Shown: in pieces, positions 7,450-15,738 of the stretch | Layout of the letters: every line of letters starts with the position of its first letter | How positions within the stretch are numbered: the stretch's first letter is position 1 | Source: Belnapia moabensis DSM 16746 | Lineage (GTDB): Bacteria; Pseudomonadota; Alphaproteobacteria; Acetobacterales; Acetobacteraceae | Direction of reading: 5' to 3' | Length of the DNA: 64,000 nt | Assembly (NCBI RefSeq): GCF_000745835.1 | Contig: NZ_JQKB01000009.1 | Span: forward strand, 99,510-163,509 | The notes under the pieces: model-generated | Database searches by the model: none | Told to the model about the DNA's origin: nothing | Seen by the model: the letters and a program-made list of their open reading frames with translations, nothing else | Program-made: the position numbers and the translations under genes

Positions 7450-8577
7450 TCAGGCCGCAAACTCCGCGCGAATGGCCTCGCTGTGCTGGCCGAGCGAGGG
7501 CACCGGGCCGAGGCTCCGCGCCCCGTCCGACAGCCGTGCCGGGGGAGCGCCGATACCGATCGGCCCTGCCTCGGTCTCCACCGTGACCCGGCGGAAGGCC
7601 GGATGGGTCTTGAGCCCCTCGCAATCATTGACGAAGCCGAAGGCGATGTTGGCGCGCAGCAGCATCTCCGCGCAGGCGGCGCGATCGAGCGTGGCGAAGG
7701 TCCGGGCGATATAGGCGTCCACCATCGGCCGGTGCGCCACCCGCTCGTTGTTGCTGCGGAATCCTTCGCGCTGTGGCAGCTCCGGCTCCTCCAGGAAATG
7801 GGTGCAGAAATTGGCCCATTCCCGCTCGTTCTGGATGGAGATGAGCACCGGCACCCCGCCCGCCGTCTCGAAGGCGCCATAAGGGCAGATGGAGGGATGG
7901 GCGAGGCCGATCCGCGGCGGGTTCCGCCCCGTTCCCTCGTATTGCAGCAGCGGCACCGTCATCCAGTCCGCCATGCCGTCGAAGAGGCTGACGGCGATGC
8001 CCTTGCCCCGGCCGGTGATGCCGCGCTCGATCAACGCCTCCAGCACCGCCGCATGGGCGTGCATCCCGCAGGCGATGTCGCAGGCCGAGACGCCGACGCG
8101 CCCCGGCCCCTCGGCCCGACCGGTGATGCTGGCGAGACCCGATTCGGCCTGCACCAACAGGTCATAGGCCTTCATCTTGGCGTATTCGCCCTCCTCGCCG
8201 TAGCCAGAGATGTCGACGGTGATCAGCCGCGGATGCCGCTCGCGCAGCGCCGCCGAGCCGAAGCCAGCGCGGGCCATCGCCCCTGGTGCCAGGTTCTGTA
8301 TGAAGACATCCGCCCGTGCCACCAGCCGCTCCAGCAGCGCCTTGTCGTCCGGCGCCTTGATGTCGAGGCAGAGGCTCTCCTTCCCCCGATTCAGCCAGAC
8401 GAAATAGGAGGAGAGGCCCTGGGCCGCCGCGTCATAGGCCCGGGCGAAGTCGCCCTCCGGCCGCTCGATCTTGATCACCCGCGCCCCCGCATCGGCAAGG
8501 CGGGAAGCGCAATAGGGCGCGGCGACGGCCTGCTCCATCGAGACGACGAGCAGGCCCTTCAGCGGCTGGCTGCCCAT
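7450..8577 (-). CDS. CaiB/BaiF (class III) CoA-transferase
   Basis: A 375-residue family III CoA-transferase. It opens with the usual PLKGLLVVSMEQAVAAPYCA block, continues with DAGARVIKIERPEGDFAR, and carries the catalytic aspartate in GVSACDIACGMHAHA. Members transfer CoA between carboxylic acids through an aspartyl anhydride. The ATG lies 2 bp after the stop of the acyl-CoA dehydrogenase gene, so both form one operon. The acid that is activated is unknown; the pairing suggests that the transferase makes the thioester which the dehydrogenase oxidises. A LysR gene is divergent at the other end of the operon and probably controls it. Confidence 0.92.
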   Translation of the reverse strand: MGSQPLKGLLVVSMEQAVAAPYCASRLADAGARVIKIERPEGDFARAYDAAAQGLSSYFVWLNRGKESLCLDIKAPDDKALLERLVARADVFIQNLAPGAMARAGFGSAALRERHPRLITVDISGYGEEGEYAKMKAYDLLVQAESGLASITGRAEGPGRVGVSACDIACGMHAHAAVLEALIERGITGRGKGIAVSLFDGMADWMTVPLLQYEGTGRNPPRIGLAHPSICPYGAFETAGGVPVLISIQNEREWANFCTHFLEEPELPQREGFRSNNERVAHRPMVDAYIARTFATLDRAACAEMLLRANIAFGFVNDCEGLKTHPAFRRVTVETEAGPIGIGAPPARLSDGARSLGPVPSLGQHSEAIRAEFAA

Positions 8578-8579
8578 CT

Positions 8580-9749
8580 TCAGTAGCTCCGCGGCATGCC
8601 GAGGACGTGCTCGCCGACATAGCTCAGCACCAGGTTCGTGCTGATCGGCGCCACTTGGTAGAGCCGCGCCTCGCGGTACTTCCGCTCGACATCGTATTCC
8701 TCGGCGAAGCCGAAGCCGCCATGGGTCTGGATGCAGGCCTCGCCCGCAGCCCAGGCGGCATCGGCGGCGAGCATCTTGCCCATGTTGGCCTCCTCGCCGC
8801 AGGGCTCGCCGCGCTCGAATTTGGCGAGGCCCTGGCGCAGCAACGCCTCGGCGGCGCGCATCTGGGCATAGGCCTTGGCGATCGGGAACTGGACACCCTG
8901 GTTCTGCCCGATCGGCCGGCCGAACAGCACCCGCTCCTTGCTGTACTCGACGGCCTTGTGGATGAACCACTTGGCATCGCCGATGCTCTCGGAGGAGATC
9001 AGCAGCCGCTCCGCATTCATGCCGTCGAGGATGTAGCGGAAGCCCTTGCCCTCGATGCCGACCAGGTTCTCCGCCGGCACCACCATGTTGTCGAAGAAGA
9101 CCTCGGTGGTGTTGTGGTTCATCATCGTGCGGATCGGGCGGATGGTGAGGCCGTTGCCGAGCGCCGCCTTCATGTCGACGATGAAGGTGGAGAGCCCATC
9201 GGTCTTCTTCGCCACCTCGCCGCGCGGCGTGGTGCGCGCGAGCAGGAGCATCAGGTCGGAATGCTCGGCGCGGCTGGTCCAGATCTTCTGGCCGTTGACG
9301 ATGTACTTGTCGCCTTCCCGCTTGGCGAAGGTCCTGAGCGCCGTGGTGTCCGTCCCGCTCGTCGGCTCGGTCACGCCGAAGGCCTGTAGCCGCAACTCGC
9401 CCGAGGCGATGCCGGGCAGGTAGCGCTGCTTCTGCTCCGGGCTGCCATGCTTCAGGATGGTGCCCATGATGTACATCTGCGCGTGGCAGGCGCCGGCATT
9501 GCCGCCCGAGCGGTGGATCTCCTCGAGGATCGCCGCGGCGGCCGAGAGCGGCAGGCCCGCGCCACCAAACTCCTCCGGGATCAGCGCACCGAGATAGCCC
9601 GCCTCGGTCAGCGCCTTCACGAATTCGGTCGGATAGGCGCGGTCGCGGTCTACCTGGCGCCAGTACTCACCGGGGAAGCGGGCGCAAAGCTTCGCCACTT
9701 CCTCGCGGATCTCGGCATGCGGGTCGGCGATCGGCAGCGACTGATCCAT
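8580..9749 (-). CDS. Acyl-CoA dehydrogenase
   Basis: A 389-residue flavoprotein with the three-part acyl-CoA dehydrogenase fold. The FAD and substrate segments are recognisable: AFGVTEPTSGTDTTALRT in the middle, KIWTSRAEHSDLMLLLAR, and C-terminal QTHGGFGFAEEYDVERKYREARLYQVAPISTNL. The usual Glu-Gly-Thr near the active-site base is APIST here, so this is a divergent subgroup in which the catalytic base may lie elsewhere. It is first gene of a two-gene operon with the CoA-transferase and is divergent from a LysR regulator, with a LysR-type box in the gap. Substrate unknown. Confidence 0.92.
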   Translation of the reverse strand: MDQSLPIADPHAEIREEVAKLCARFPGEYWRQVDRDRAYPTEFVKALTEAGYLGALIPEEFGGAGLPLSAAAAILEEIHRSGGNAGACHAQMYIMGTILKHGSPEQKQRYLPGIASGELRLQAFGVTEPTSGTDTTALRTFAKREGDKYIVNGQKIWTSRAEHSDLMLLLARTTPRGEVAKKTDGLSTFIVDMKAALGNGLTIRPIRTMMNHNTTEVFFDNMVVPAENLVGIEGKGFRYILDGMNAERLLISSESIGDAKWFIHKAVEYSKERVLFGRPIGQNQGVQFPIAKAYAQMRAAEALLRQGLAKFERGEPCGEEANMGKMLAADAAWAAGEACIQTHGGFGFAEEYDVERKYREARLYQVAPISTNLVLSYVGEHVLGMPRSY

Positions 9750-9835
9750 GGCGTGTTCCTCCGGGCTTCGGGATTAGGGCGCGGCCTGGGCCCTTGGCAA
9801 GCCAGGGGGAAGATGGGCTCCGCTGAGGCTTCAGG

Positions 9836-9848
9836 TAATTCGAATTCA
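9836..9848. promoter_or_regulatory. LysR-type T-N11-A box
   Basis: TAATTCGAATTCA fits the T-N11-A rule for LysR regulators and contains the perfect palindrome AATTCGAATT. It lies in the 137-bp gap between the divergent acyl-CoA dehydrogenase and LysR genes, about 40 bp upstream of the LysR start, the usual place for autoregulation and control of the divergent operon. Confidence 0.5.
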
Positions 9849-9886
9849 GCGATGGCAGCCATAACCGTGCGCTATAGGCTGGCAGG

Positions 9887-10969
9887 ATGGACCTGAAGCA
9901 GCTCCGCACCTTCCGCGAGGTTGCCGATTCCGGCTCCCTCAGCCGCGCCGCGGACCGGCTGCACCTGGCGCAGCCGGCGCTCTCCCGCCAGATCCGCCTG
10001 CTTGAGGCGGAGATCGGCCTGCCGCTCTTCGCCCGGCACGGGCGGGGGATGCAGCTCACCGAGGCTGGCACGGCGCTGCTCGAGCGCATCGACGGCCCGG
10101 TGCGCCAGCTCGAACGCGCGGTGGAGGAGGTGAGGGGCCTCGCCGGCGCCGTGGCCGGGCAGGTGGCGCTCGGGATGATGCCGACCATCGCCACCGTCCT
10201 CGCCGGGCCGCTGGCGCGACGGGTGGCGCTCGAGCATCCCGCGCTCTCGCTCCGCATCGTCGAGGGCTATACCGGCCATCTCGTCGAATGGGTCCAGCGC
10301 GGCGTCACCGATGCGACCCTGCTCTACGGGCCGGCGCCGGCGCTGCATCTCCGCGTCACGCCGCTGCTGATCGAGGAGATGGTGCTGGTCGGCGCCGCCG
10401 GCAGCGGCATCGGGCCGGAGCCGGTGCCCTTCGCCAGCCTCGCCGGGCGGCGCTTGGTGATGCCGAGCCGCCAGCACGGCCTCCGCCGCATCGTCGAGGC
10501 GGCGGCGGGGCGGGCGCGGATCGCCCTCAACGTCGCCTTCGAGGCGGACAGCTTCGGCGTGCTGAAGGACCTCGTGGTGAGCGGCATCGGCGAGGCGGTG
10601 CTGCCCCGCTCGGCCATCCGCGAGGAAGAGGCGGCCGGCCGCCTGCGCTCCGCCCCGCTGGTCCGGCCGGTGCCGCGCCGGCAGGTGGTGCTCGCCCTGC
10701 CGACCGACCGCGCCCCCTCCCGCGCCACCTCCCTGGTGCTCGCCCTGCTGGCCGAAGAGGTCGCAGCACGCGAGGCCGCCGGCGACTGGCACCAGATGGA
10801 GGCGGGGGCTACTGCCGCGGCAGCACCGCCTCCAGCGAGGTCCGCACCATCACCGCCGAGGGCCCCGGCGCCCGCAGCGCCGCCTCCAGCGCCGGCAGGT
10901 CCGCTTGGCTCTCCACCACCGTCACCGGCACCCGGAAGGCAGCGCACCAGGCGGCGAAGTCCGGGTTGA
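9887..10969 (+). CDS. LysR-family transcriptional regulator with an abnormal C-terminal tail
   Basis: The first roughly 300 residues are a normal LysR regulator: winged helix-turn-helix at residues 1-60 (LKQLRTFREVADSGSLSRAA and LHLAQPALSRQIR) and a substrate-binding effector domain. The reading frame does not stop at the usual length but runs about 60 residues further through a Pro/Ala-rich, low-complexity tail. That tail is antisense to the last 161 bp of the convergent TPP-enzyme gene and looks like read-through of a lost stop or a small frameshift near the end. Its target is probably the divergent acyl-CoA dehydrogenase/CoA-transferase operon. Confidence 0.88.
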   Translation: MDLKQLRTFREVADSGSLSRAADRLHLAQPALSRQIRLLEAEIGLPLFARHGRGMQLTEAGTALLERIDGPVRQLERAVEEVRGLAGAVAGQVALGMMPTIATVLAGPLARRVALEHPALSLRIVEGYTGHLVEWVQRGVTDATLLYGPAPALHLRVTPLLIEEMVLVGAAGSGIGPEPVPFASLAGRRLVMPSRQHGLRRIVEAAAGRARIALNVAFEADSFGVLKDLVVSGIGEAVLPRSAIREEEAAGRLRSAPLVRPVPRRQVVLALPTDRAPSRATSLVLALLAEEVAAREAAGDWHQMEAGATAAAAPPPARSAPSPPRAPAPAAPPPAPAGPLGSPPPSPAPGRQRTRRRSPG

Positions 10970-12422
10970 CCAGACTGGTTCCGGAGACCCGGCCGGGATG
11001 CGCCCGCTCCTGGTGGATGCGGATGCTGGCATAGCTGCCGTTGTCGGAGAGGATCAGCGTCATCGGCGCCCCGCGTGCCACGGCGACGGCGAACTCACCC
11101 CCTGTCATCAGCGCCCCGCCATCGCCGACGAGGCCGATCACCCGCCGCTCCGGGTGGCGCAGCGCCGCGGCGACCGCGGCCGGGACGCCGAAGCCCATCG
11201 CGCCGGAGACGGGCACCAGCAGCCGCTGCGGCGGCGTCCAGCCGGCCTTGCGGTAGAAGGGCGCGCCGAAGGTGCCGGCGTCCAGGGCAACAATGGCATC
11301 GGCCGGCGCCACCCGCTCGATCAGCTTCGCCACCTCGGCGAAGGCGACGCCGTCGGGCCAGGCGCGTGGCGCCACCTGGCAGTCGGAGAGATGCAGGTCG
11401 TGCAGCCGCGCCGCCCAGGCCTCGCGCCCGGCCGATGCGCCGGGCGCCTCGGCCGCGAGCGCCGCGACGGTCGCCCGCGCATCGGCGGCGATCGCCATCT
11501 CGGCCGGGAAGAGCCAGCCGAGGAAGCGCGGATCGGCGCAGACATGGGCGAGGCGCTGCCCCGGCGCAGGCCAGGACCAGCCCTGGGTCGTGATGTCGGT
11601 CAGCCGCGTCCCCAGCGCCAGCACGAGGTCGGCCTCGGCGAAGGCCGCGCGCTGCGCATCCGGGTTGCGCAGGCCGAGATCGCCCGCATAGAGCGGATGC
11701 CGGTTGGGGAAGAGGTCCTGCCGCCGGAAGGAGACCGCAACCGGCAGCTGCCAGGCCTCGGCGAAGGCGAGAAGCGCCTCGCGCCCGCCCTCGGCCTCGA
11801 AGCCGTGGCCGGCGAGCAGGATCGGCCGCTCCGCCCCGCGCAGCAGCGCCGCCAGCCGCGCCGCATCGGCCGGCGAGGGGGCCACGGCCCCTGGCAGCGT
11901 CGCCAGCGGGGCGGGCGCAGCGCAATCCGTCGCCAGCAGGTCCTCCGGCAGGGCGAGCACCACCGGGCCCGGCACGCCGCCCATGGCCATCGCATGGGCG
12001 CGGGCGATCAGCTCCGGCACCTGCTCGGCATCCGTCGCCTCGCCAACCCATTTGGCGACGCCACGGAACATGTTGGCGTAGTCGATCTCCTGGAAGGCGT
12101 TGCGCCGCAGGTCCCGCCGTTCCACCTGGCCGATCAGCAGGATCAGCGGCACCGCATCCTGCTCCGCCGTATGGACGGCGATGGCGGCGTTGCAGGCGCC
12201 GGGGCCGCGCGAGACCAGCACCACCCCCGGCCGCCCCGTCAGCTTGGCATCGGCGACGGCCATGAAGCCCGCCCCACCCTCGCTCCGGCAGGTGACGAGG
12301 TCGATGGCCGAACCGTGCAGCGCATCGAGCAAGGCGATATAGCTTTCGCCGGGCACGCAGAAGGCGCGGTCGATGCCCTGCGCGGCGAGAAATTCCACGA
12401 TGCGGTCGGCGGCGGTGGCCAT
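10809..12422 (-). CDS. Thiamine-diphosphate-dependent enzyme, acetolactate-synthase-like
   Basis: A 537-residue TPP enzyme with the three-domain layout of acetolactate synthase, oxalyl-CoA decarboxylase and relatives. The cofactor-activating glutamate is in TCRSEGGAGFMA near residue 50. The diphosphate/Mg-binding motif is GDGGALMTGGEF followed by DNGSYASI near residues 430-465. The ATG before ATAADRIVEF was chosen because it follows GGGGAG; an upstream in-frame extension is proline/arginine junk. It is not next to a small regulatory subunit, so a catabolic lyase or decarboxylase role is as likely as branched-chain synthesis. Its 3' end overlaps the tail of the convergent LysR gene. Confidence 0.88.
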   Translation of the reverse strand: MATAADRIVEFLAAQGIDRAFCVPGESYIALLDALHGSAIDLVTCRSEGGAGFMAVADAKLTGRPGVVLVSRGPGACNAAIAVHTAEQDAVPLILLIGQVERRDLRRNAFQEIDYANMFRGVAKWVGEATDAEQVPELIARAHAMAMGGVPGPVVLALPEDLLATDCAAPAPLATLPGAVAPSPADAARLAALLRGAERPILLAGHGFEAEGGREALLAFAEAWQLPVAVSFRRQDLFPNRHPLYAGDLGLRNPDAQRAAFAEADLVLALGTRLTDITTQGWSWPAPGQRLAHVCADPRFLGWLFPAEMAIAADARATVAALAAEAPGASAGREAWAARLHDLHLSDCQVAPRAWPDGVAFAEVAKLIERVAPADAIVALDAGTFGAPFYRKAGWTPPQRLLVPVSGAMGFGVPAAVAAALRHPERRVIGLVGDGGALMTGGEFAVAVARGAPMTLILSDNGSYASIRIHQERAHPGRVSGTSLVNPDFAAWCAAFRVPVTVVESQADLPALEAALRAPGPSAVMVRTSLEAVLPRQ

Positions 12423-12480
12423 CTGTGCGGCGTCTCCCCTGGTTCGCCCTGCGTAGACCCGGAGCCGCCTTCCGCCAAGC

Positions 12481-12903
12481 TCAGGACCCGCGCCCCTCCG
12501 CCGAAGTCTCGATGGAGAGGATGCGGTCGCCGGCGACGCCGAGGCTGGCACGCAGCTGCCGGCTCCGCTGCCCGTCCGTGCGGAAGCCGAGGACGCAATC
12601 CCACTGCGCCCGCGTCGGTGAGGGCGGCGTGCAGCCGAGGCCAAGGCCCTGCAGCCGCTGGATCGCCGGCGTGACCGGGGAGCCGAGCGGGAAGTCGCGC
12701 AGGAGCTCCGCCTTCAGCTCCGCCGCGGCGCCGGCCGGGCCGAGCCGCTGGAAGCGCTCGAGCGGTGAGGATGCCTCTCGCGCGGAGCCGAACCACGCCA
12801 CCACCCCGACCGCGGCGAGGATCGCCCCGCCCAGCAGCGCGGCGCGGCGCAGCGTGCCTGCCTGCAGAGGCAGGCCTCCGGCGCCGGCCTCCCCCTCAAT
12901 CAT
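12481..12903 (-). CDS. Hypothetical protein with one N-terminal membrane helix
   Basis: A 140-residue protein not assigned to a family. Residues about 19-38 (LRRAALLGGAILAAVGVVAW) form a membrane anchor, and the rest appears extracytoplasmic, with two cysteines (GLGCTPP and WDCVLG) that could form a disulphide. Its ATG overlaps the deacylase stop as ATGA, so it belongs to the same operon, which supports it being real. Function unknown. Confidence 0.62.
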   Translation of the reverse strand: MIEGEAGAGGLPLQAGTLRRAALLGGAILAAVGVVAWFGSAREASSPLERFQRLGPAGAAAELKAELLRDFPLGSPVTPAIQRLQGLGLGCTPPSPTRAQWDCVLGFRTDGQRSRQLRASLGVAGDRILSIETSAEGRGS

Positions 12904-14354
12904 GCGCGATGGCGACGGATCAGCCGGCCCGGCGTCTCGCCGGTGAGGCCCTGGCCGGCGCGGAAGGTCGGGACGCCGTTGGTCCAGACCTCCTCGATCC
13001 CCTCCGATTCCTGCTTCGGGTTCTCGAAGGTGGCGCGGTCGATGACCTTGTGCGGGTCGAACAGCACGAGGTCCGCATAGGCCCCCGGCTTCAGCACGCC
13101 GCGGTCCACCATGCCGAAGAGGGACGCGGTGCGGCCCGTCATCTTGTGGATCGCCGTCTCCATGTCGAGCAGGCCGAGCTGGCGCGAGTAGAAGCCGAGC
13201 ACGCGCGGGAAGGTGCCCCAGAGGCGGGGATGCGGATGCTCGTCATGCGGGATGCCGTCCGAGCCGATGACGGACATCGGGTGCGCCATGATCCGGCGGA
13301 CATCCTCCTCGTCCATTTGGAAGGTGATGGCGCCGGCCGGGCTCAGCTTCTCCGCCGCGGCGCGCTGGTCCATGTTCCAGTTGCGCGCCACCTCGGCGAG
13401 GTCCTTGCCGGCGAATTCCGGATGCGGCACCGACCAGGTGATGATCACCCGCACGTCCTCGCGCAGCCGGTCCGGCATCAGTACGGTGGAGCCGGCCGGA
13501 TAGGGGTACATGTCGTAGGCGACTTCCTGCAACGAGGCGCTGGCCTCGAGCAGCGCCAGCGTCTGCACGCTGCGGCCGTAATTCTCCGGCATCGAGCATT
13601 TGTGGTGGCTGATCCAGACCGGCACGCCGACCTTCTTGCCGATCTTCAGCGTCTCCTCGATCGAGGCGCAGACCCGGTCCGCCTCGTCGCGCATATGGGT
13701 GAAGTACATGCCCCCCGCGGCACGCAGTGGCTCGGCGACGGCGATGACTTCCTCCGTCGTCGCATGCATGTTCGGCTTGTACCAGAGGCCAGTAGAGAAG
13801 CCGGAGGCGCCCTCGGCCAGCGCCTCGGCGACCATCTGCCGCATCTTCGCTATCTCGGCATCCCGCGCCGGACGGTAGAGATCCTCGCCCATCACGCGGT
13901 AGCGCAGCGTCTGGTGCCCGACGAGCGCATAGGTGTTGACCGCAGCCGGCGTCTTCTTCAGCGCCTGCGCATACTCGCCGAAGCTGTCGAAGGCGAGGCC
14001 GCTCTCGCCGACCAGGTCGAGCGGCGGCGGCGGCCGGTCGCCGGTGATGCGCAGCGGCGCTAGCGAGACGCCGCAGTTGCCGACGACCACAGTGGTGACG
14101 CCCTGGCTTGACTTGCAGTGCAGGCAGGCCGGGCCGCAGAGCACGGCGCGGTCGTCATGCGTATGCGCGTCGATGAAGCCCGGCGCGACGGCCCGTCCGT
14201 TGGCGATCACCTCCCGGTCGGCGCTGGCGCCGCCGAGGTCGCCGACCGCCACGATCCGCTCCCCGGTGACGCCGACATCGCCCACCCGGCGCGGCCCGCC
14301 GGTGCCGTCGAAGAGGGTGGCGTCGCGGATGATGAGGTCGCAGCGCAGGGCCAT
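12900..14354 (-). CDS. N-acyl-D-amino-acid deacylase / D-aminoacylase-type amidohydrolase
   Basis: A 484-residue TIM-barrel amidohydrolase of the D-aminoacylase group. After a beta-sandwich start (LIIRDATLFDGTG) it has the metal motif APGFIDAHTHDD, a conserved cysteine region (GVTTVVVGNCGVSLAP), then ISHHKCS and the C-terminal GSDGIPHDEHPHPRLWGTFPR pattern typical of this group. It would cleave N-acyl or related groups from D-amino acids, or act on N-carbamoyl-like substrates. The ATG before ALRCDLII was preferred to an upstream in-frame start without family similarity. It overlaps a small membrane protein gene and diverges from a binding-protein gene. Confidence 0.9.
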   Translation of the reverse strand: MALRCDLIIRDATLFDGTGGPRRVGDVGVTGERIVAVGDLGGASADREVIANGRAVAPGFIDAHTHDDRAVLCGPACLHCKSSQGVTTVVVGNCGVSLAPLRITGDRPPPPLDLVGESGLAFDSFGEYAQALKKTPAAVNTYALVGHQTLRYRVMGEDLYRPARDAEIAKMRQMVAEALAEGASGFSTGLWYKPNMHATTEEVIAVAEPLRAAGGMYFTHMRDEADRVCASIEETLKIGKKVGVPVWISHHKCSMPENYGRSVQTLALLEASASLQEVAYDMYPYPAGSTVLMPDRLREDVRVIITWSVPHPEFAGKDLAEVARNWNMDQRAAAEKLSPAGAITFQMDEEDVRRIMAHPMSVIGSDGIPHDEHPHPRLWGTFPRVLGFYSRQLGLLDMETAIHKMTGRTASLFGMVDRGVLKPGAYADLVLFDPHKVIDRATFENPKQESEGIEEVWTNGVPTFRAGQGLTGETPGRLIRRHRA

Positions 14355-14491
14355 CGGAGCGTCTCTCCCGGGTCGGGTTCGGTCCCCCAGGGTTACCCCT
14401 CCGCCGGGCCGGGGGGAAGGCGTGCCGGGCGTGAATTGCCAGGACCGGCCCCGCACGGCAGTCTCCCGCCCAAGCACAAGGGGGACGGACC

Positions 14492-15724
14492 ATGATCGAA
14501 CTCGACCGCCGGCGGCTGCTGGCCGGCCTTGGCGCCACGCTGGCCACGACGGGCGGGGCACGGGCCCAGGGCGCCGCCCAGCCCATCCGCATCGGCGTCC
14601 TGGCCGATTTCTCCGGCTCCTACCGCGACACCTCCGGCCCCACCTCCGTCGCCTGCACCCAGCAGGCGGTCGAGGATTCCGGCCTCGCCGCCCGCGGCAT
14701 CCAGGTCGAGGTGCTGCAGGGCGACCACCAGAACAAGCCGGATGTCGCTATGGCCATCGCCCGGCAATGGATCGACCAGCGCGGCGTGGACATGATCTGC
14801 GAGGTCAACCACTCCGCCATCGCGCTCGCCCTGGCCGGGCTGGTGCAGGAGAAGAACAAGGTCCAGATGAACAGCGGCGCACTGAGCGCCGTCATCACCG
14901 GCGAGCGCTGCTCCGCCAACACCGTCCACTGGACGGCCGATACCTGGATGCTGGCGAATTCCGTCGGCCAGGCGACGGTGAAGAGCGGCGGCGACAGCTG
15001 GTACTTCGTCACCGCCGACTACGCCTTCGGCCACCAGATGGAGCGGGACCTGACGCGCTTCATCGGCGCCGCCGGTGGCAAGGTGATGGGCGCCGCGCGC
15101 TTCCCCTTCCCGGGCACCTCGGATTTCTCCTCCTTCCTGGTGCAGGCGCAGGCGAGCCGCGCCAAGGTCGTGGGGCTGCTGATGGCGGGCGCCGACATGA
15201 TCAACTGCATCAAGCAGGCGCGGGAGTTCGGCGTCACGCGCCGCGCCCGGCTGGTCGGGACGCCGATGTTCATCACCGACATCCATGCGATGGGCCTGGA
15301 GACGGCGCAGGGGCTGACGGTCTGCGAGACCTACTACTGGGATCTGAACGACCGCACCCGCGCCTTCCTCGAGCGGGTGAAGCCGAAGACGCCCAACAAC
15401 TACCCGAACCAGGAGCATGCCGGCACCTATTCCGGCGTGCTGCACTACCTGAAGGCGGTGGGCGACCTGGGCGTCGAGCGGGCGAAGGCGAGCGGCCTCG
15501 AGGTGGTGCAGCGCATGAAGGCGATGCCGACCGACGACGACTGCTTCGGCCCCGGCAAGCTGCGCGAGGACGGGCGGAAGATCCACCCGGCCCATCTCTT
15601 CGAGGTCAAGGCGCCCGGCGAGAGCAAGGGCGCCTGGGACTACTACCGCCTCATCGGCAGCGTCGGCGCCGAGGAGGCCTTCCGCCCCCTCAGCGAAGGC
15701 GGCTGCCCCCTCGTCCGGACCTGA
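14492..15724 (+). CDS. ABC transporter substrate-binding protein, LivK/branched-chain type
   Basis: A 410-residue periplasmic binding protein of the leucine/amide-binding family. The N-terminus has a twin-arginine-like export signal (DRRRLLAGLGA) ending near ARAQG, followed by PIRIGVLADFSGSYRD, the standard first strand of this fold. GDHQNKPDVAMAIARQWID and YYRLIGSVGAEEAF are also typical. No permease or ATPase gene is next to it, so it either serves a transporter encoded elsewhere or works as an orphan receptor. Position between a deacylase and hydantoinase genes suggests uptake of amide or ureido compounds, which is inference. Confidence 0.9.
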   Translation: MIELDRRRLLAGLGATLATTGGARAQGAAQPIRIGVLADFSGSYRDTSGPTSVACTQQAVEDSGLAARGIQVEVLQGDHQNKPDVAMAIARQWIDQRGVDMICEVNHSAIALALAGLVQEKNKVQMNSGALSAVITGERCSANTVHWTADTWMLANSVGQATVKSGGDSWYFVTADYAFGHQMERDLTRFIGAAGGKVMGAARFPFPGTSDFSSFLVQAQASRAKVVGLLMAGADMINCIKQAREFGVTRRARLVGTPMFITDIHAMGLETAQGLTVCETYYWDLNDRTRAFLERVKPKTPNNYPNQEHAGTYSGVLHYLKAVGDLGVERAKASGLEVVQRMKAMPTDDDCFGPGKLREDGRKIHPAHLFEVKAPGESKGAWDYYRLIGSVGAEEAFRPLSEGGCPLVRT

Positions 15725-15738
15725 AGCCGGGCTACGGC

